Origin: DATAQC01 sp038238185
Lineage (GTDB): Bacteria > Actinomycetota > Acidimicrobiia > Acidimicrobiales > AC-14
DNA: 64,000 nt
Reading direction: 5' to 3'
Assembly: GCA_038238185.1 (NCBI GenBank)
Contig: JBBRXY010000001.1
Coordinates: 27,161 to 91,160, forward strand
The notes beneath the pieces were generated by a model. That model searched no databases and was not told where the DNA came from. It worked only from the letters and a program-made list of their open reading frames with translations. Both the position numbers and the translations under genes were made by a program. Position 1 is the first letter of the stretch. Every line of letters starts with the position of its first letter. Shown here one piece after another: positions 50,083 through 60,075 of the stretch.

Positions 50083-50943
50083 TTACTCGCCGCGCTGCTC
50101 GCGGAGGAACTTCTCCAGCTCGGCGGCCAGGACGTCGCCCGTCTGGAGCTGCATGGGATCGTCACCGGTGGCGTCGGCCGTCTCCTCCAGCCGGCGGACG
50201 TAGGCCGACACGTCGTCGTCGGTGGCCACCACCTCGGTTACCTGGCGCTCGTAGTCGACCGCTCGCTGCTCGAGGTCGGCGGTGATTACTCGGGTGGACA
50301 GCAGGCCGGCGGCGCGTTGCACCAGGGCGAGGGTGGCCTTGGGCGACGGGGTGGCGGCAACGTAATGAGGCACTGCGGCCCACAACGACGCCGAGGAGAC
50401 CTCGGCCGTGCGAAAGGCGTCCTGGAGGACCCCGAGGATGCCCGTGGGCCCCTCGTAGGTCGAGCGCTCCAGCCCGAGCGAGGCAACCAGCTCGGAGTCG
50501 GCGGCCGTGCCCGTGACCCGGACCGGCCGGGTGTGGGCGACGTCGGCCAGCAGGGCCCCGAGGGTGATGACCATCTCAGCCCGCAGCTCGGAGGCCACTC
50601 CCACCACCTCGGAACAGAACGTGCGCCAGCGCAGTTGAGGCTCGCTGCCCACCAGGACGACCACGTCGTGGGGGGTGTCGGGCAGCGACGCGGCAGAGAA
50701 CTCGGTGGTGGGCCAGACGATCTCCCGTCGCAGCCCGTCGCCCAGTCTGGCCTGGGGCCGGGTAGACGAGAAGTCGTAGAACTCCTCGGGATCGATGGTG
50801 GCGAAAGTCCGGGCACCCCATCGGCTCTGGAGGTAGCGGGCGGCGTCGGACGCGGCGTCGGCGGCGTCGTTCCAACCCTCGAAGGCGACGATGAGGACGG
50901 GACGGCGCAGCCGGGGTCGATCGTCCCACTGCACATGGCTCAT
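50083..50943 (-). CDS. PAC2-family protein
   Basis: A 286-residue protein of the PAC2 (proteasome assembly chaperone 2-like) family, widespread in actinobacteria: RPVLIVAFEGWNDAADAASD, FATIDPEEFYDFSSTRPQAR, VVVLVGSEPQLRWRTFCSEV and EGPTGILGVLQDAFR are characteristic. Archaeal and eukaryotic relatives assist proteasome assembly; the bacterial role is unproven. ATG at 50943, 48 bases from the divergent lhr start. Confidence 0.9.
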   Translation of the reverse strand: MSHVQWDDRPRLRRPVLIVAFEGWNDAADAASDAARYLQSRWGARTFATIDPEEFYDFSSTRPQARLGDGLRREIVWPTTEFSAASLPDTPHDVVVLVGSEPQLRWRTFCSEVVGVASELRAEMVITLGALLADVAHTRPVRVTGTAADSELVASLGLERSTYEGPTGILGVLQDAFRTAEVSSASLWAAVPHYVAATPSPKATLALVQRAAGLLSTRVITADLEQRAVDYERQVTEVVATDDDVSAYVRRLEETADATGDDPMQLQTGDVLAAELEKFLREQRGE

Positions 50944-50991
50944 CCCGCGACGCTACTGCCCAAATGTCTCAGGCGAACGTAGCCTGGGCGG

Positions 50992-53900
50992 ATGGCCCCG
51001 TCGTCGCTCGACCGCTTCTCCCCTGCCACCCGGGCCTGGTTCGACGCCACCTTCGCCGCACCGACGCCCGCTCAGGAAGACGGTTGGCAGGCCATCAGTC
51101 GGGGCGACCACACCCTCATCCTCGCCCCCACAGGATCGGGCAAGACCCTGGCCGCCTTCCTCTGGTGCCTAGACCAACTGGCCGCGGCCCCGCCTCCCGA
51201 GGATCCGAAGAAGCGCTGCCGGGTGGTCTACGTGTCGCCTCTCAAGGCCCTCAGCTACGACGTGGAGCGCAACCTACGCGCCCCCTTGGCCGGCATTGCC
51301 GTGGAGGCGGAACGTCGGGGATCGCCGCCACCGGTCATCTCTGTGGCCACCCGCACCGGCGACACCTCCCAGGCCGACCGGCGCGACATCGCCCGTCACC
51401 CGCCCGACATCCTCATCACCACCCCCGAGTCGCTCTACCTCATGCTCACCTCGGCGGCCCGCGAGGTCCTGGCCTCGGTCACCCACGTGATCGTCGACGA
51501 GATCCACTCGGTGGCCGGCACCAAGCGCGGCTCCCACCTGGCCCTGTCCCTAGAGCGCCTGGAACGCCTCACGACCACGGCCACCGCGGCCACGGTCCCG
51601 AGCGGCCCTCTGAGCGGGGTGGCAGGCCCCCAGCGCATCGGCCTGTCGGCCACCCAGCGCCCCCTCGACGAGATCGCCCGCTTCCTGGGCGGGCGCGAAC
51701 AGGTTCCCCCGGGTAGCGGCGAGTGGCGGGCCCGGCCAGTCACCGTGGTCGACGCGGGGGTGCGCAAGCCCCTCGAGCTGCAGGTGATCGTGCCCGTCGA
51801 GGACATGGCCGAGATGGGCAAGCCCATCGACAACGGCGAGATCCTCTCCGGGCCCGCGGCGGGCGACCCCGAGGCCCGCCACTCCATCTGGCCGGCCATC
51901 CATCCCGTGCTCCTCGAGTTGATCGACGCCCACCGGTCGACACTGATCTTCGTCAACTCCCGGCGCCTGGCCGAGCGCCTGGCCGCCCGTCTCAACGACC
52001 TGGCCGGGCGAGACTTGGTGCGGGCCCACCACGGGTCGGTCGCCCGGGAGCAGCGCCTGGAGATCGAAGACGCCCTCAAGGCCGGCCGCCTCCCCGCCCT
52101 GGTGGCCACCAGCAGCCTCGAGCTGGGCATCGACATGGGCGCCATCGACCTGGTCGTGCAGGTGGAATCGCCGTCGTCGGTGGCCAGTGGTTTGCAACGC
52201 ATCGGCCGGGCAGGCCACCAGGTGGGCGAGCCCTCGCGCGGTCGCATCTTCCCCAAGTTCCGGGGCGACCTGGTGGAGGCGGCCGTCGTGGCGATGCGTA
52301 TGAAGTCGGCCCAGATCGAGGCCACCTCGGTCCCCCGCAACCCTCTCGACGTGCTCGCTCAGCAGATCGTGGCCATGTGCGCTATCGAGGAGCTCACCGT
52401 CGACGATGTGGCCGAGGTCGTGGCCGGCGCCTACCCCTTCGCCGACTGCACCCAGGCCGTGCTCGAGAACGTGCTCGACATGCTGGCCGGGCGCTACCCC
52501 TCCGACGAGTTCGCCGAGCTGCGGCCCCGCCTCAACTGGGACCGCGTCGAGGGCACCCTGCGGGCCCGGGCCGGTGCCCGGATGCTGGCCGTCACCAGTG
52601 GCGGCACCATCCCCGACCGCGGCCTCTACGGCGTGTTCACGCCCGGCGCCGACGGCAGCGACACCGGCGGCCACCGGGTCGGCGAGCTCGACGAGGAGAT
52701 GGTCTACGAGAGCCGGGTGGGCGAGACCTTCGTGCTGGGCGCCTCCACGTGGCGCATCCAGGAGATCACCCGCGATCGGGTGCTCGTCACTCCTGCCCCG
52801 GGCGAGCCCGGGAAAATGCCGTTCTGGCACGGCGACGGTGTGGGTCGGCCGGCCGAACTGGGTCGGGCTATCGGCGCCTTCTTGGGCGAGGTCGAAGGCT
52901 GGTCCGACGAGCGCCTGGCCGACGACTGCTCCCTCGACCCCCTCGCTCTGCGGAACCTGCGGGCCTACCTGGCCGAGGAGCGCTCGGTCACCGGCGTGCT
53001 GCCCACCGACCGCCAGATCGTGGTCGAGCGCTTCCGCGACGAGCTGGGCGACTGGCGCATCTGCATCCTTTCGCCCCTGGGCGGGCGGGTCCACGCCCCC
53101 TGGGCCATCGCCATCGAAGCCAAGGTGCGCCAACGCCTCGACGTCGAGGTGCAGACCATGTGGAGCGACGAAGGCATCGTCGTTCGCCTGCCCGAGGCCG
53201 ACGAGTCGCCGGCGGTCGACTCCATCCTCGTGGAACCCGAGGAGGTCGAGGACCTGGTGGTCGCCGACCTGGCCAACAGCGCCCTGTTCGCATCACGCTT
53301 CCGCGAGAACGCCGCCCGGGCCCTGCTTCTGCCCCGGCGGCGTCCGGGATCGCGCACGCCGCTGTGGCAACAACGCCAGCGCGCCGCCGACCTGTTGGCG
53401 GTGGCGTCAAAGCACGGCTCCTTCCCGATCCTGTTGGAGACCTACCGCGAGTGCCTGCGCGACGTGTTCGACCTGCCCGCCCTGGTCGAGCTGATGGCGT
53501 CGATCCGCGCCCGAACGGTGCGGGTGGTCTCCGTCGACACCGCCCGCCCGTCGCCGTTCGCGTCATCGCTGGCCTTCGCCTACGTGGCCAACTTCCTGTA
53601 CGAAGGCGACGCCCCGTTGGCCGAGCGCCGGGCCCAGGCCCTCACCCTCGACCGGGAGATGTTGGCCGAGCTGCTGGGCGCCGAGGAGCTGCGCGAGCTG
53701 ATCCAACCTGACGCCCTCGCCGCCATGGAGGCCGATCTCCAGCTCCTCGACGAACGGCGTTGGGCCCGCGACCCCGACGAGGCCCACGACGTCCTGCGGC
53801 GACTGGGTGACCTCACCCGCCAGGAGCTGGCCGCCCGTTGCGTGAGTGACTTCGCCGACGACCTGATCGCTGCGCGCCGCGCCGTGGAGGTGCGCATCGG

Positions 53901-55542
53901 GGGCGACGCCCGCCTCATCGCCGCCGACGACGCCGGCCGCTACCGCGACGCCCTGGGCGTCATGCCTCCTCCCGGCCTTCCCGACGCCTTCCTGGAACCG
54001 GTCGACGACCCCCTCGGCTCGTTGCTGGGTCGCTGGGCCCGCACCCACGGACCGTTCGTCACCGATGAGCCCGCCCACCGCTTCGGCCTGCCTCCCGGCG
54101 CAGTCGAGGGCCTGCTGGGCCGCCGGGCCGATGCCGGCCTCCTGCTGCGTGGCGAGTTCCGGCCCGCCGTGTCTGTAGTCGAACGGAGTGACCGCCCGGG
54201 GCGGGAGTGGTGCGACCCCGACGTGTTGCGGTCGTTGCGGCAACGGTCGTTGGCGGTGTTGCGCAAAGAGGTGGAGCCCGTCGAGGCCGGCGTGCTGGCC
54301 GGCTTCCTTCCCGCCTGGCAAGGGGCAGCCAACTCCCCCGCAGGTGGTGGTGCGGGTGGCGCAGCCGGCTCACGCGGGTTGGATCGCCTCTACGAGGTGA
54401 TCGCCCAGCTTCAAGGGGTGGCCATCCCCGCGTCGGTGCTCGAACGCGACGTGCTGGCGGCACGCGTGGCCGACTACTCGCCCCGGCTACTCGACGAGCT
54501 GACCGCCGCCGGCGAGATCGCGTGGGTGGGCGCCGGGCCGCTCGGGGCCGACGACGGCAAGGTCACGCTGTTCCTCCGCGACCGGGCTGCTCTTCTCCGG
54601 CCGCTGGCCGGCGCGTCGGGCGAGCGTCCCGAGTCGCCCGAGCACGACCGCCTGCGGGAGATCCTGAGCCGGCGGGGAGCGTGCTTTTTCCGCGAGCTGA
54701 GCGCGCCCACCCGCCTCGATGGGCCGCTCAGGCCCAAGGACGACACGTTGTCGCTCGACGCCCTCTGGGACCTGGTGTGGGCCGGCGAGGTCACCAATGA
54801 CTCGTTCGCCCCAGTGCGGGCCCTGGCCCACAGCGGACGATCGCGTCGAGCGTCTCACCGCCGCGCCGGTCGTCCCAACATGGGGTCGCTCAGCGCTCTC
54901 GGTCCACCACGGGCCCAGGGCCGATGGTCGCTGGTGGAGGCCGACCTGCCCCTCGTCGGGGTGAGCGCCACCCAGCGGGCCCACGCCCTGGCCTCGGTCC
55001 TCCTCGACCGTCACGGCGTGCTCATGCGCGAGGCGGTGCGGGCCGAGGGCCACCCCGGCGGGTTCGCCGCGGTCTACGCCGTGCTCCGGGCCATGGAGGA
55101 CTCGGGCCGAGTGCGCCGGGGGTACTTCGTGGCCGGCATGGGCGGCGCCCAGTTCGCCCTGCCCGGTGCCGTCGACCGTCTGCGGTCCACTCGGGAGCGC
55201 GCCGTCGACGGCACCCTCGTCCTGGCCGCCACCGATCCGGCCAACGTCTACGGGCTGACCCTGTCCTGGCCGGTCACCGGCCCGCGCCGCGTCGCCGGCG
55301 CCTACGTGGTGTTCGTGGGGGCGGCCCCCGCTCTCTACGTCGAGCGTGGAGCCAGAGGTCTGGTGGCACTTCGCCCGTTCGACGGCACGTGGGAAGACCA
55401 GGCGGTGGCGGCCCTCGGCGAACTGGTGACGAGCGGGCGGGTGCGCCGCCTGGCCGTCGAGCGCTTCGACGACTCGCTCGTGCCGGTGCTGCGCGCCGCC
55501 GGCTTCGTGCCGTCGCCGCGAGGCCTCGTCCGTTACGGGTAG
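50992..55542 (+). CDS. lhr: Lhr-type ATP-dependent helicase (long form)
   Basis: A 1516-residue superfamily 2 helicase of the actinobacterial/gamma-proteobacterial long Lhr type. Motif I is ILAPTGSGKTLAAFLW, motif II DEIH in HVIVDEIHSVAGTKRG, motif III SATQRP, motif V LELGIDMGAIDLV and motif VI QRIGRAGHQ. Residues about 450-860 are the winged-helix and Lhr core domains; the remaining 650 residues are the Lhr-CTD. Lhr unwinds DNA and RNA:DNA hybrids in a 3'-5' direction and is DNA-damage induced in mycobacteria. The C-terminal domain has Pro/Gly/Ala-rich inserts. ATG at 50992. Confidence 0.93.
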   Translation: MAPSSLDRFSPATRAWFDATFAAPTPAQEDGWQAISRGDHTLILAPTGSGKTLAAFLWCLDQLAAAPPPEDPKKRCRVVYVSPLKALSYDVERNLRAPLAGIAVEAERRGSPPPVISVATRTGDTSQADRRDIARHPPDILITTPESLYLMLTSAAREVLASVTHVIVDEIHSVAGTKRGSHLALSLERLERLTTTATAATVPSGPLSGVAGPQRIGLSATQRPLDEIARFLGGREQVPPGSGEWRARPVTVVDAGVRKPLELQVIVPVEDMAEMGKPIDNGEILSGPAAGDPEARHSIWPAIHPVLLELIDAHRSTLIFVNSRRLAERLAARLNDLAGRDLVRAHHGSVAREQRLEIEDALKAGRLPALVATSSLELGIDMGAIDLVVQVESPSSVASGLQRIGRAGHQVGEPSRGRIFPKFRGDLVEAAVVAMRMKSAQIEATSVPRNPLDVLAQQIVAMCAIEELTVDDVAEVVAGAYPFADCTQAVLENVLDMLAGRYPSDEFAELRPRLNWDRVEGTLRARAGARMLAVTSGGTIPDRGLYGVFTPGADGSDTGGHRVGELDEEMVYESRVGETFVLGASTWRIQEITRDRVLVTPAPGEPGKMPFWHGDGVGRPAELGRAIGAFLGEVEGWSDERLADDCSLDPLALRNLRAYLAEERSVTGVLPTDRQIVVERFRDELGDWRICILSPLGGRVHAPWAIAIEAKVRQRLDVEVQTMWSDEGIVVRLPEADESPAVDSILVEPEEVEDLVVADLANSALFASRFRENAARALLLPRRRPGSRTPLWQQRQRAADLLAVASKHGSFPILLETYRECLRDVFDLPALVELMASIRARTVRVVSVDTARPSPFASSLAFAYVANFLYEGDAPLAERRAQALTLDREMLAELLGAEELRELIQPDALAAMEADLQLLDERRWARDPDEAHDVLRRLGDLTRQELAARCVSDFADDLIAARRAVEVRIGGDARLIAADDAGRYRDALGVMPPPGLPDAFLEPVDDPLGSLLGRWARTHGPFVTDEPAHRFGLPPGAVEGLLGRRADAGLLLRGEFRPAVSVVERSDRPGREWCDPDVLRSLRQRSLAVLRKEVEPVEAGVLAGFLPAWQGAANSPAGGGAGGAAGSRGLDRLYEVIAQLQGVAIPASVLERDVLAARVADYSPRLLDELTAAGEIAWVGAGPLGADDGKVTLFLRDRAALLRPLAGASGERPESPEHDRLREILSRRGACFFRELSAPTRLDGPLRPKDDTLSLDALWDLVWAGEVTNDSFAPVRALAHSGRSRRASHRRAGRPNMGSLSALGPPRAQGRWSLVEADLPLVGVSATQRAHALASVLLDRHGVLMREAVRAEGHPGGFAAVYAVLRAMEDSGRVRRGYFVAGMGGAQFALPGAVDRLRSTRERAVDGTLVLAATDPANVYGLTLSWPVTGPRRVAGAYVVFVGAAPALYVERGARGLVALRPFDGTWEDQAVAALGELVTSGRVRRLAVERFDDSLVPVLRAAGFVPSPRGLVRYG

Positions 55543-55628
55543 TTCGGCACTGCACGAGACCTGGGCTACCTCAGGATCCGTTGGTAGGCATGTTCCAGGC
55601 CGGTCACGCCATGTTCTGCACATCGCTC

Positions 55629-55657
55629 TTGACACAAGTCTTGGGATGGCGCACTAT
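55629..55657 (+). promoter_or_regulatory. Promoter and possible PadR operator upstream of the PadR gene
   Basis: TTGACA at 55629-55634 is separated by 17 bases from CACTAT at 55652-55657. Directly after, ATGTCGGTAGCCGATACAG (55656-55674) contains a dyad (TGTCGG/CCGATACA) of the ATGT...ACA type that PadR regulators often bind, suggesting autoregulation. The ATG of the PadR gene is at 55706, with GGAGGAGG-like sequence upstream. Confidence 0.55.
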
Positions 55658-55705
55658 GTCGGTAGCCGATACAGTGAGCGTCGATAGAGTGGAGGAGGCG
55701 AAAAG

Positions 55706-56083
55706 ATGAGACGGCCGGAAACGCCAGAATCGTTGTTGCCGCTTCCGTCCGCCACCCTGCACATCCTCGTCGCCCTCAGCGCCGGCGAGAAGCACGGCTA
55801 CGCCATCATGGGAGACGTCGAGACGCTGAGCGATGGGGCCGTCCGCATGGGCCCGGGAACGCTCTACGGCTCGATCAAGCGCATGCTCGCCGACGGGATG
55901 ATCGAGGAAAGTGCCGAGCGCCCTGACGCCGAGCTCGACGATCAGCGCCGCCGTTACTACCGGCTCACCGGCTTCGGTCAGCGGGTGTGCGCAGCGGAGT
56001 TGCAACGACTCGAGGCGCTGATCCACCGGGCCGGCTCGCCAGAGTGGGCCCGGCGCCGCGTACCCCGGCTCAGAGAAGCGTGA
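55706..56083 (+). CDS. PadR-family transcriptional regulator
   Basis: A 125-residue PadR winged-helix protein: LHILVALSAGEKHGYAIMGD, RMGPGTLYGSIKRMLADGMI and RRRYYRLTGFGQRVCAAELQ are the family's recognition region and wing. A short helical C-terminus allows dimerisation. It starts at ATG 55706, after GTGGAGGAGGCG, and the next gene begins two bases after its stop, so the pair forms one unit. PadR proteins often repress an adjacent membrane-protein gene, which fits here. Ligand unknown. Confidence 0.9.
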   Translation: MRRPETPESLLPLPSATLHILVALSAGEKHGYAIMGDVETLSDGAVRMGPGTLYGSIKRMLADGMIEESAERPDAELDDQRRRYYRLTGFGQRVCAAELQRLEALIHRAGSPEWARRRVPRLREA

Positions 56084-56084
56084 G

Positions 56085-56807
56085 ATGGAGTCGCCCCGCT
56101 CTATCGCACGTCACCAAGCGCTCTACCGCGCGCTGCTGAGCCTTTACCCTCGGTCGTTCCGAGACGCCTACGCCGAGCCGATGGCCCAGCTCTTCGGCGA
56201 CCACCTGCGCCAGATCGGGACCAGGGCTTGGCTGCGAACCGGTCCCGATCTCGCCCGCACCGTTCCCATCGAGAGAAGAGAGGTCATCATGGCTGGTCTG
56301 AGCTCCGTTCGGCGCGTCCTCGTGCTCGCCCTTGTCGTGCTGGGTGCCACCGTCGTCTCTATTGGCCTGGGTGGTGGGGCCGTCGTGATCGTGGCAATCG
56401 CCGTGGTCGCACTCCTGGTCACCCAACGTCGGCTGTTCGTCTCGGCCCCGCTCGGGGAGCGCGCGCCCCTGCGACACGCCGTGGTGCAGGCATGGTGGGC
56501 GCCCGTTGCCGCGTTACTCGGGCTCACCATGGTCGTGGCCGGCGTCGGCACGGTCTTCGAGGCCCACAACTGGGGCGGGCGCATCGTCGGCAGCGCACTG
56601 TTGCTGGCGTTCGGTTCCGGGATGTTGCTCGGGCTGATGCGCCGCCCGTTCGATCGAGTGGTCGGCAACTCGCTGATCCTGCTGACCACGATTCCGGCCC
56701 TGCTGTTCTTCTGGGTGATCGTGCCTCCGCTGGCCGCCATCGTCGTCTGGTTCGGCGTCCTGAGTAGCGGCTTCGACAACCGCCCGGTGGCAACCACCAT
56801 TCCCTGA
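56085..56807 (+). CDS. Membrane protein paired with PadR
   Basis: A 240-residue protein. The first 45 residues (YRALLSLYPRSFRDAYAEPM) match the short cytoplasmic prefix often found ahead of FtsX-type permeases next to PadR genes; four to five helices follow (VLVLALVVLGATVVSIGLGG, VAALLGLTMVVAGVGTVF and others). No ATPase is encoded nearby. It starts two bases after the PadR stop. Its function is unknown, possibly envelope stress or transport; the regulatory pairing is the best clue. Confidence 0.75.
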   Translation: MESPRSIARHQALYRALLSLYPRSFRDAYAEPMAQLFGDHLRQIGTRAWLRTGPDLARTVPIERREVIMAGLSSVRRVLVLALVVLGATVVSIGLGGGAVVIVAIAVVALLVTQRRLFVSAPLGERAPLRHAVVQAWWAPVAALLGLTMVVAGVGTVFEAHNWGGRIVGSALLLAFGSGMLLGLMRRPFDRVVGNSLILLTTIPALLFFWVIVPPLAAIVVWFGVLSSGFDNRPVATTIP

Positions 56808-56827
56808 GCGTCGACGTGGTCGGGGTG

Positions 56828-56843
56828 GCCGCCCTCGGGCGGC
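56828..56843. terminator. GC-rich hairpin between convergent genes
   Basis: GCCGCC-CTCG-GGCGGC forms a perfect six-base-pair stem with a tetraloop, 21 bases after the membrane-protein stop and 76 bases from the livF stop on the other strand. No T tract follows. It could terminate either transcript. Confidence 0.4.
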
Positions 56844-56918
56844 GACCAACGGTCCACCAACGGACCGCGCCATGCTCACCCGTCGACCCGTCAGCACCCG
56901 GCGCCACGAGCGCTACGA

Positions 56919-57649
<731 letters not shown>

Positions 57650-57653
<4 letters not shown>

Positions 57654-58429
57654 GACGCGGGTGGGCCCAGGTAAGCCTCGACCACCCGGGCGTCGCCCTG
57701 GACCTCAGCGGGGCTGCCCTCCACGAGCTTGCGACCGTGAACGAGGACGGCCACCCGGTCGCACAGGCCGAAGATGAAGCGCATGTCGTGCTCGATGACG
57801 GCCACGGCCAGGCCCTGGTCGCGGATGCGACGCACCAGGTCGGCGGCCAGGCGCGTCTCGTGCGGGTTCATCCCCGCCCGAGGCTCGTCGAGCAGGAGCA
57901 GGCCGGGCTCGGTGGCCAGGGCCCGGGCGATCTCCAGGCGGCGCTGGTCGCCGTAGGCCAGGTTCTTGGCCAAGGTGTCGCCGGCGCCGGTGAGGCCGAC
58001 GAAGGCGAGCAACTCGTCGGCGCGGGCCGCCGATTCCCGCTCCTCCCGGTGATACGACGGTCCCCGCCCCACCACCGACAGGACCCCGCCCCGCGTCCGG
58101 CAGTGCCGGCCCACCAGCACGTTCTCGAAGGCCGTCATGTTCGGGAACAGGCGGATGTTCTGGAACGTCCGAGCCAGGCCGGCCCGGGTAAACCGATCGG
58201 GCCGGCCCTTGAGGTGCTTGCCCCGGAACAGGATCTCGCCACTGGTCGGAACCTCGAGACCGCTCAGGCAGTTGAACAGAGTGGTCTTGCCCGCGCCGTT
58301 GGGCCCGATCACGCCCACGATCTCCCCCTCGGCGATGTCGAGGTCGATGCTGTCGACGGCGAGCAGGCCCTCGAACCGCTTGGTGACGCCCCGGACCTCG
58401 AGCAGGCGCGGCTGCTCACCCTCGCTCAT
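57650..58429 (-). CDS. livG: Branched-chain amino-acid ABC transporter ATPase LivG
   Basis: A 259-residue ATPase with Walker A GPNGAGKTTLFN, the LivG-type stretch GLARTFQNIRLFPNMTAFEN and VLVGRH, signature-region AYGDQRRLEIARALA and Walker B LLLLDEPRAGMNPHET (the family usually has AAGMNP). ATG at 58429 overlaps the livM stop. Forms the ATPase heterodimer with LivF. Confidence 0.92.
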
Positions 58430-60075
58430 GGTGCCGCGCCGGGCGGAGCGCCGGTGGCACCGACGCGGCCACCCGGCGCCCGTTCCCGTAGCTCCCGTTG
58501 GCGGCGCCGGCTGGCCACCATGCCCTCGGGACGGAAGCGCATCATGAGGATGAGGGCGGCGCCGAACAGCAGCAGCCTCTTGTCCTGGAACGAGCGCAGC
58601 TTCTCGGGAATGATGAACAGCGCGGTCGAGCCCAGCAGGGCGCCGGTCACCGTGCCCATCCCTCCCAGCACCACCGCGGCCACCAACAGGATCGACTCGG
58701 CGAACGTGTAGGAGTCGGGGGAGACCTGGGTGGTGACGTGGGCGTTGACCGTGCCCGCCACCCCGGCCAGGAACGCGCCGATGGCGAACGCCAACAGCTT
58801 GAGGCGGACGGTGTCCACGCCGCTGGCCGCGGCCGCCACCTCGTCTTCGCGGATGGCCACCCATGCCCGCCCGATGCGGCTGTCGTTCAACCGGGAGAAC
58901 ACCACGATGGCCGCGGCCACGAGGACCAGCTCGAGGAAGTAGTAGTTGGCGAACCCGGGCAGGCTGACCCCGAAGAGGCTGTGGGTTTCACCGAAGCTGA
59001 AGGCGCCGGCCTGAAGGTCGGCAATGCCGGAGATGCCGTTCGGGCCCCGGGTGAGGCCGTCCCAGTTGTTGGCCGTGATGCGGAATATCTCGCCGAAGCC
59101 CAGCGTGACGATGGCCAGGTAGTCGCCTCGCAATCGCAAGGTGGGGGTGCCGATCACCAGCCCGAACAGCGCAGCAACGGCGCCACCGAGGAACACGACC
59201 ACCAGGAACGGGAGATGCACGTGCACGGTGGTGAGCGAGGCGTTGGCGAACAGGGCCCCGACGTAGGCCCCCACGCCGAAGAAGGCGATGTAGCCCAGGT
59301 CGAGCAGGCCGGCCAGGCCCACCACCACATTGAGGCCGACGGCGGCGGCGGCGAAGACGCCAATCGACGCGAACACCCGGACCCAGTAGGCGTTGCCCTG
59401 CTGGGTGAAGGGGAAGCCGGCGGCGGCGGCCGCGGCCAGCAGGATGGTGACCCGGCTGTGGCGGGTCGAGAGGGAGGCCAGCCACGAGAACAGCCCGAGG
59501 TAGTGCAGGGCCATGCTGCCCGCCACCACGAAGGCGAGGAACGATACGAACCGGCTCGACTCGTTGATCCCCAGACCCCACACGACCATGGCCAGCAGGC
59601 CCGCGAAAGCAGCGGCAACGGCGGCCACCTCCACCGGCGCCGGCAGCCGGGGCCAGTCGACGTCGCGCCGGTGATCGGGCGGAAGGGCGGCCGCCCCCGT
59701 CGCCGCCAGCCCGGTGCCGACGACGGTGAGCCACGCCCCCCAGGCCACCGTGGAGACCCCACCGCCATGCTGGGCGATAGCCACCACGTTGATGACGGCC
59801 ACCCCCAGGGAACCGGCTGCGGCAGCCAGCGCCGCCCGCCGCCGACCGGCCACATTGACGAACACCGCCACCACCCCGGCCGCGAGCACGAGGCAGAAGA
59901 GCCGGGCGCCGCCCGGGAACCCGGCCAGGGTCATCTTGCCGGGAAAGCCGGCGAAGGTGGCCCACGGCGACAGGCAGCCCACCACTGTCGCCAGCGCACC
60001 GACGACGGCCAGCGGTCGGGCTACCGGGGAGCCTCTCTGGCGCTCAGGCCCGCCGCCGGCGCCCGGAAGCGTCAT
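58426..60075 (-). CDS. livM: Branched-chain amino-acid permease LivM with N-terminal extension
   Basis: A 549-residue permease, longer than the usual 320-430. The LivM core is at the C-terminus: VGLNVVVGLAGLLDLGYIAF, LRGDYLAIVTLGFGEIFRIT, RAWVAIREDEVAAAASGVDT and LLGSTALFIIPEKLR. The first 200 residues add four or five extra helices (VVGALATVVGCLSPWATFAG, LFCLVLAAGVVAVFVNVAG), which may be a fused membrane domain. ATG overlaps the livH stop (ATGA). It forms the channel with LivH. Confidence 0.9.
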   Translation of the reverse strand: MTLPGAGGGPERQRGSPVARPLAVVGALATVVGCLSPWATFAGFPGKMTLAGFPGGARLFCLVLAAGVVAVFVNVAGRRRAALAAAAGSLGVAVINVVAIAQHGGGVSTVAWGAWLTVVGTGLAATGAAALPPDHRRDVDWPRLPAPVEVAAVAAAFAGLLAMVVWGLGINESSRFVSFLAFVVAGSMALHYLGLFSWLASLSTRHSRVTILLAAAAAAGFPFTQQGNAYWVRVFASIGVFAAAAVGLNVVVGLAGLLDLGYIAFFGVGAYVGALFANASLTTVHVHLPFLVVVFLGGAVAALFGLVIGTPTLRLRGDYLAIVTLGFGEIFRITANNWDGLTRGPNGISGIADLQAGAFSFGETHSLFGVSLPGFANYYFLELVLVAAAIVVFSRLNDSRIGRAWVAIREDEVAAAASGVDTVRLKLLAFAIGAFLAGVAGTVNAHVTTQVSPDSYTFAESILLVAAVVLGGMGTVTGALLGSTALFIIPEKLRSFQDKRLLLFGAALILMMRFRPEGMVASRRRQRELRERAPGGRVGATGAPPGAAP

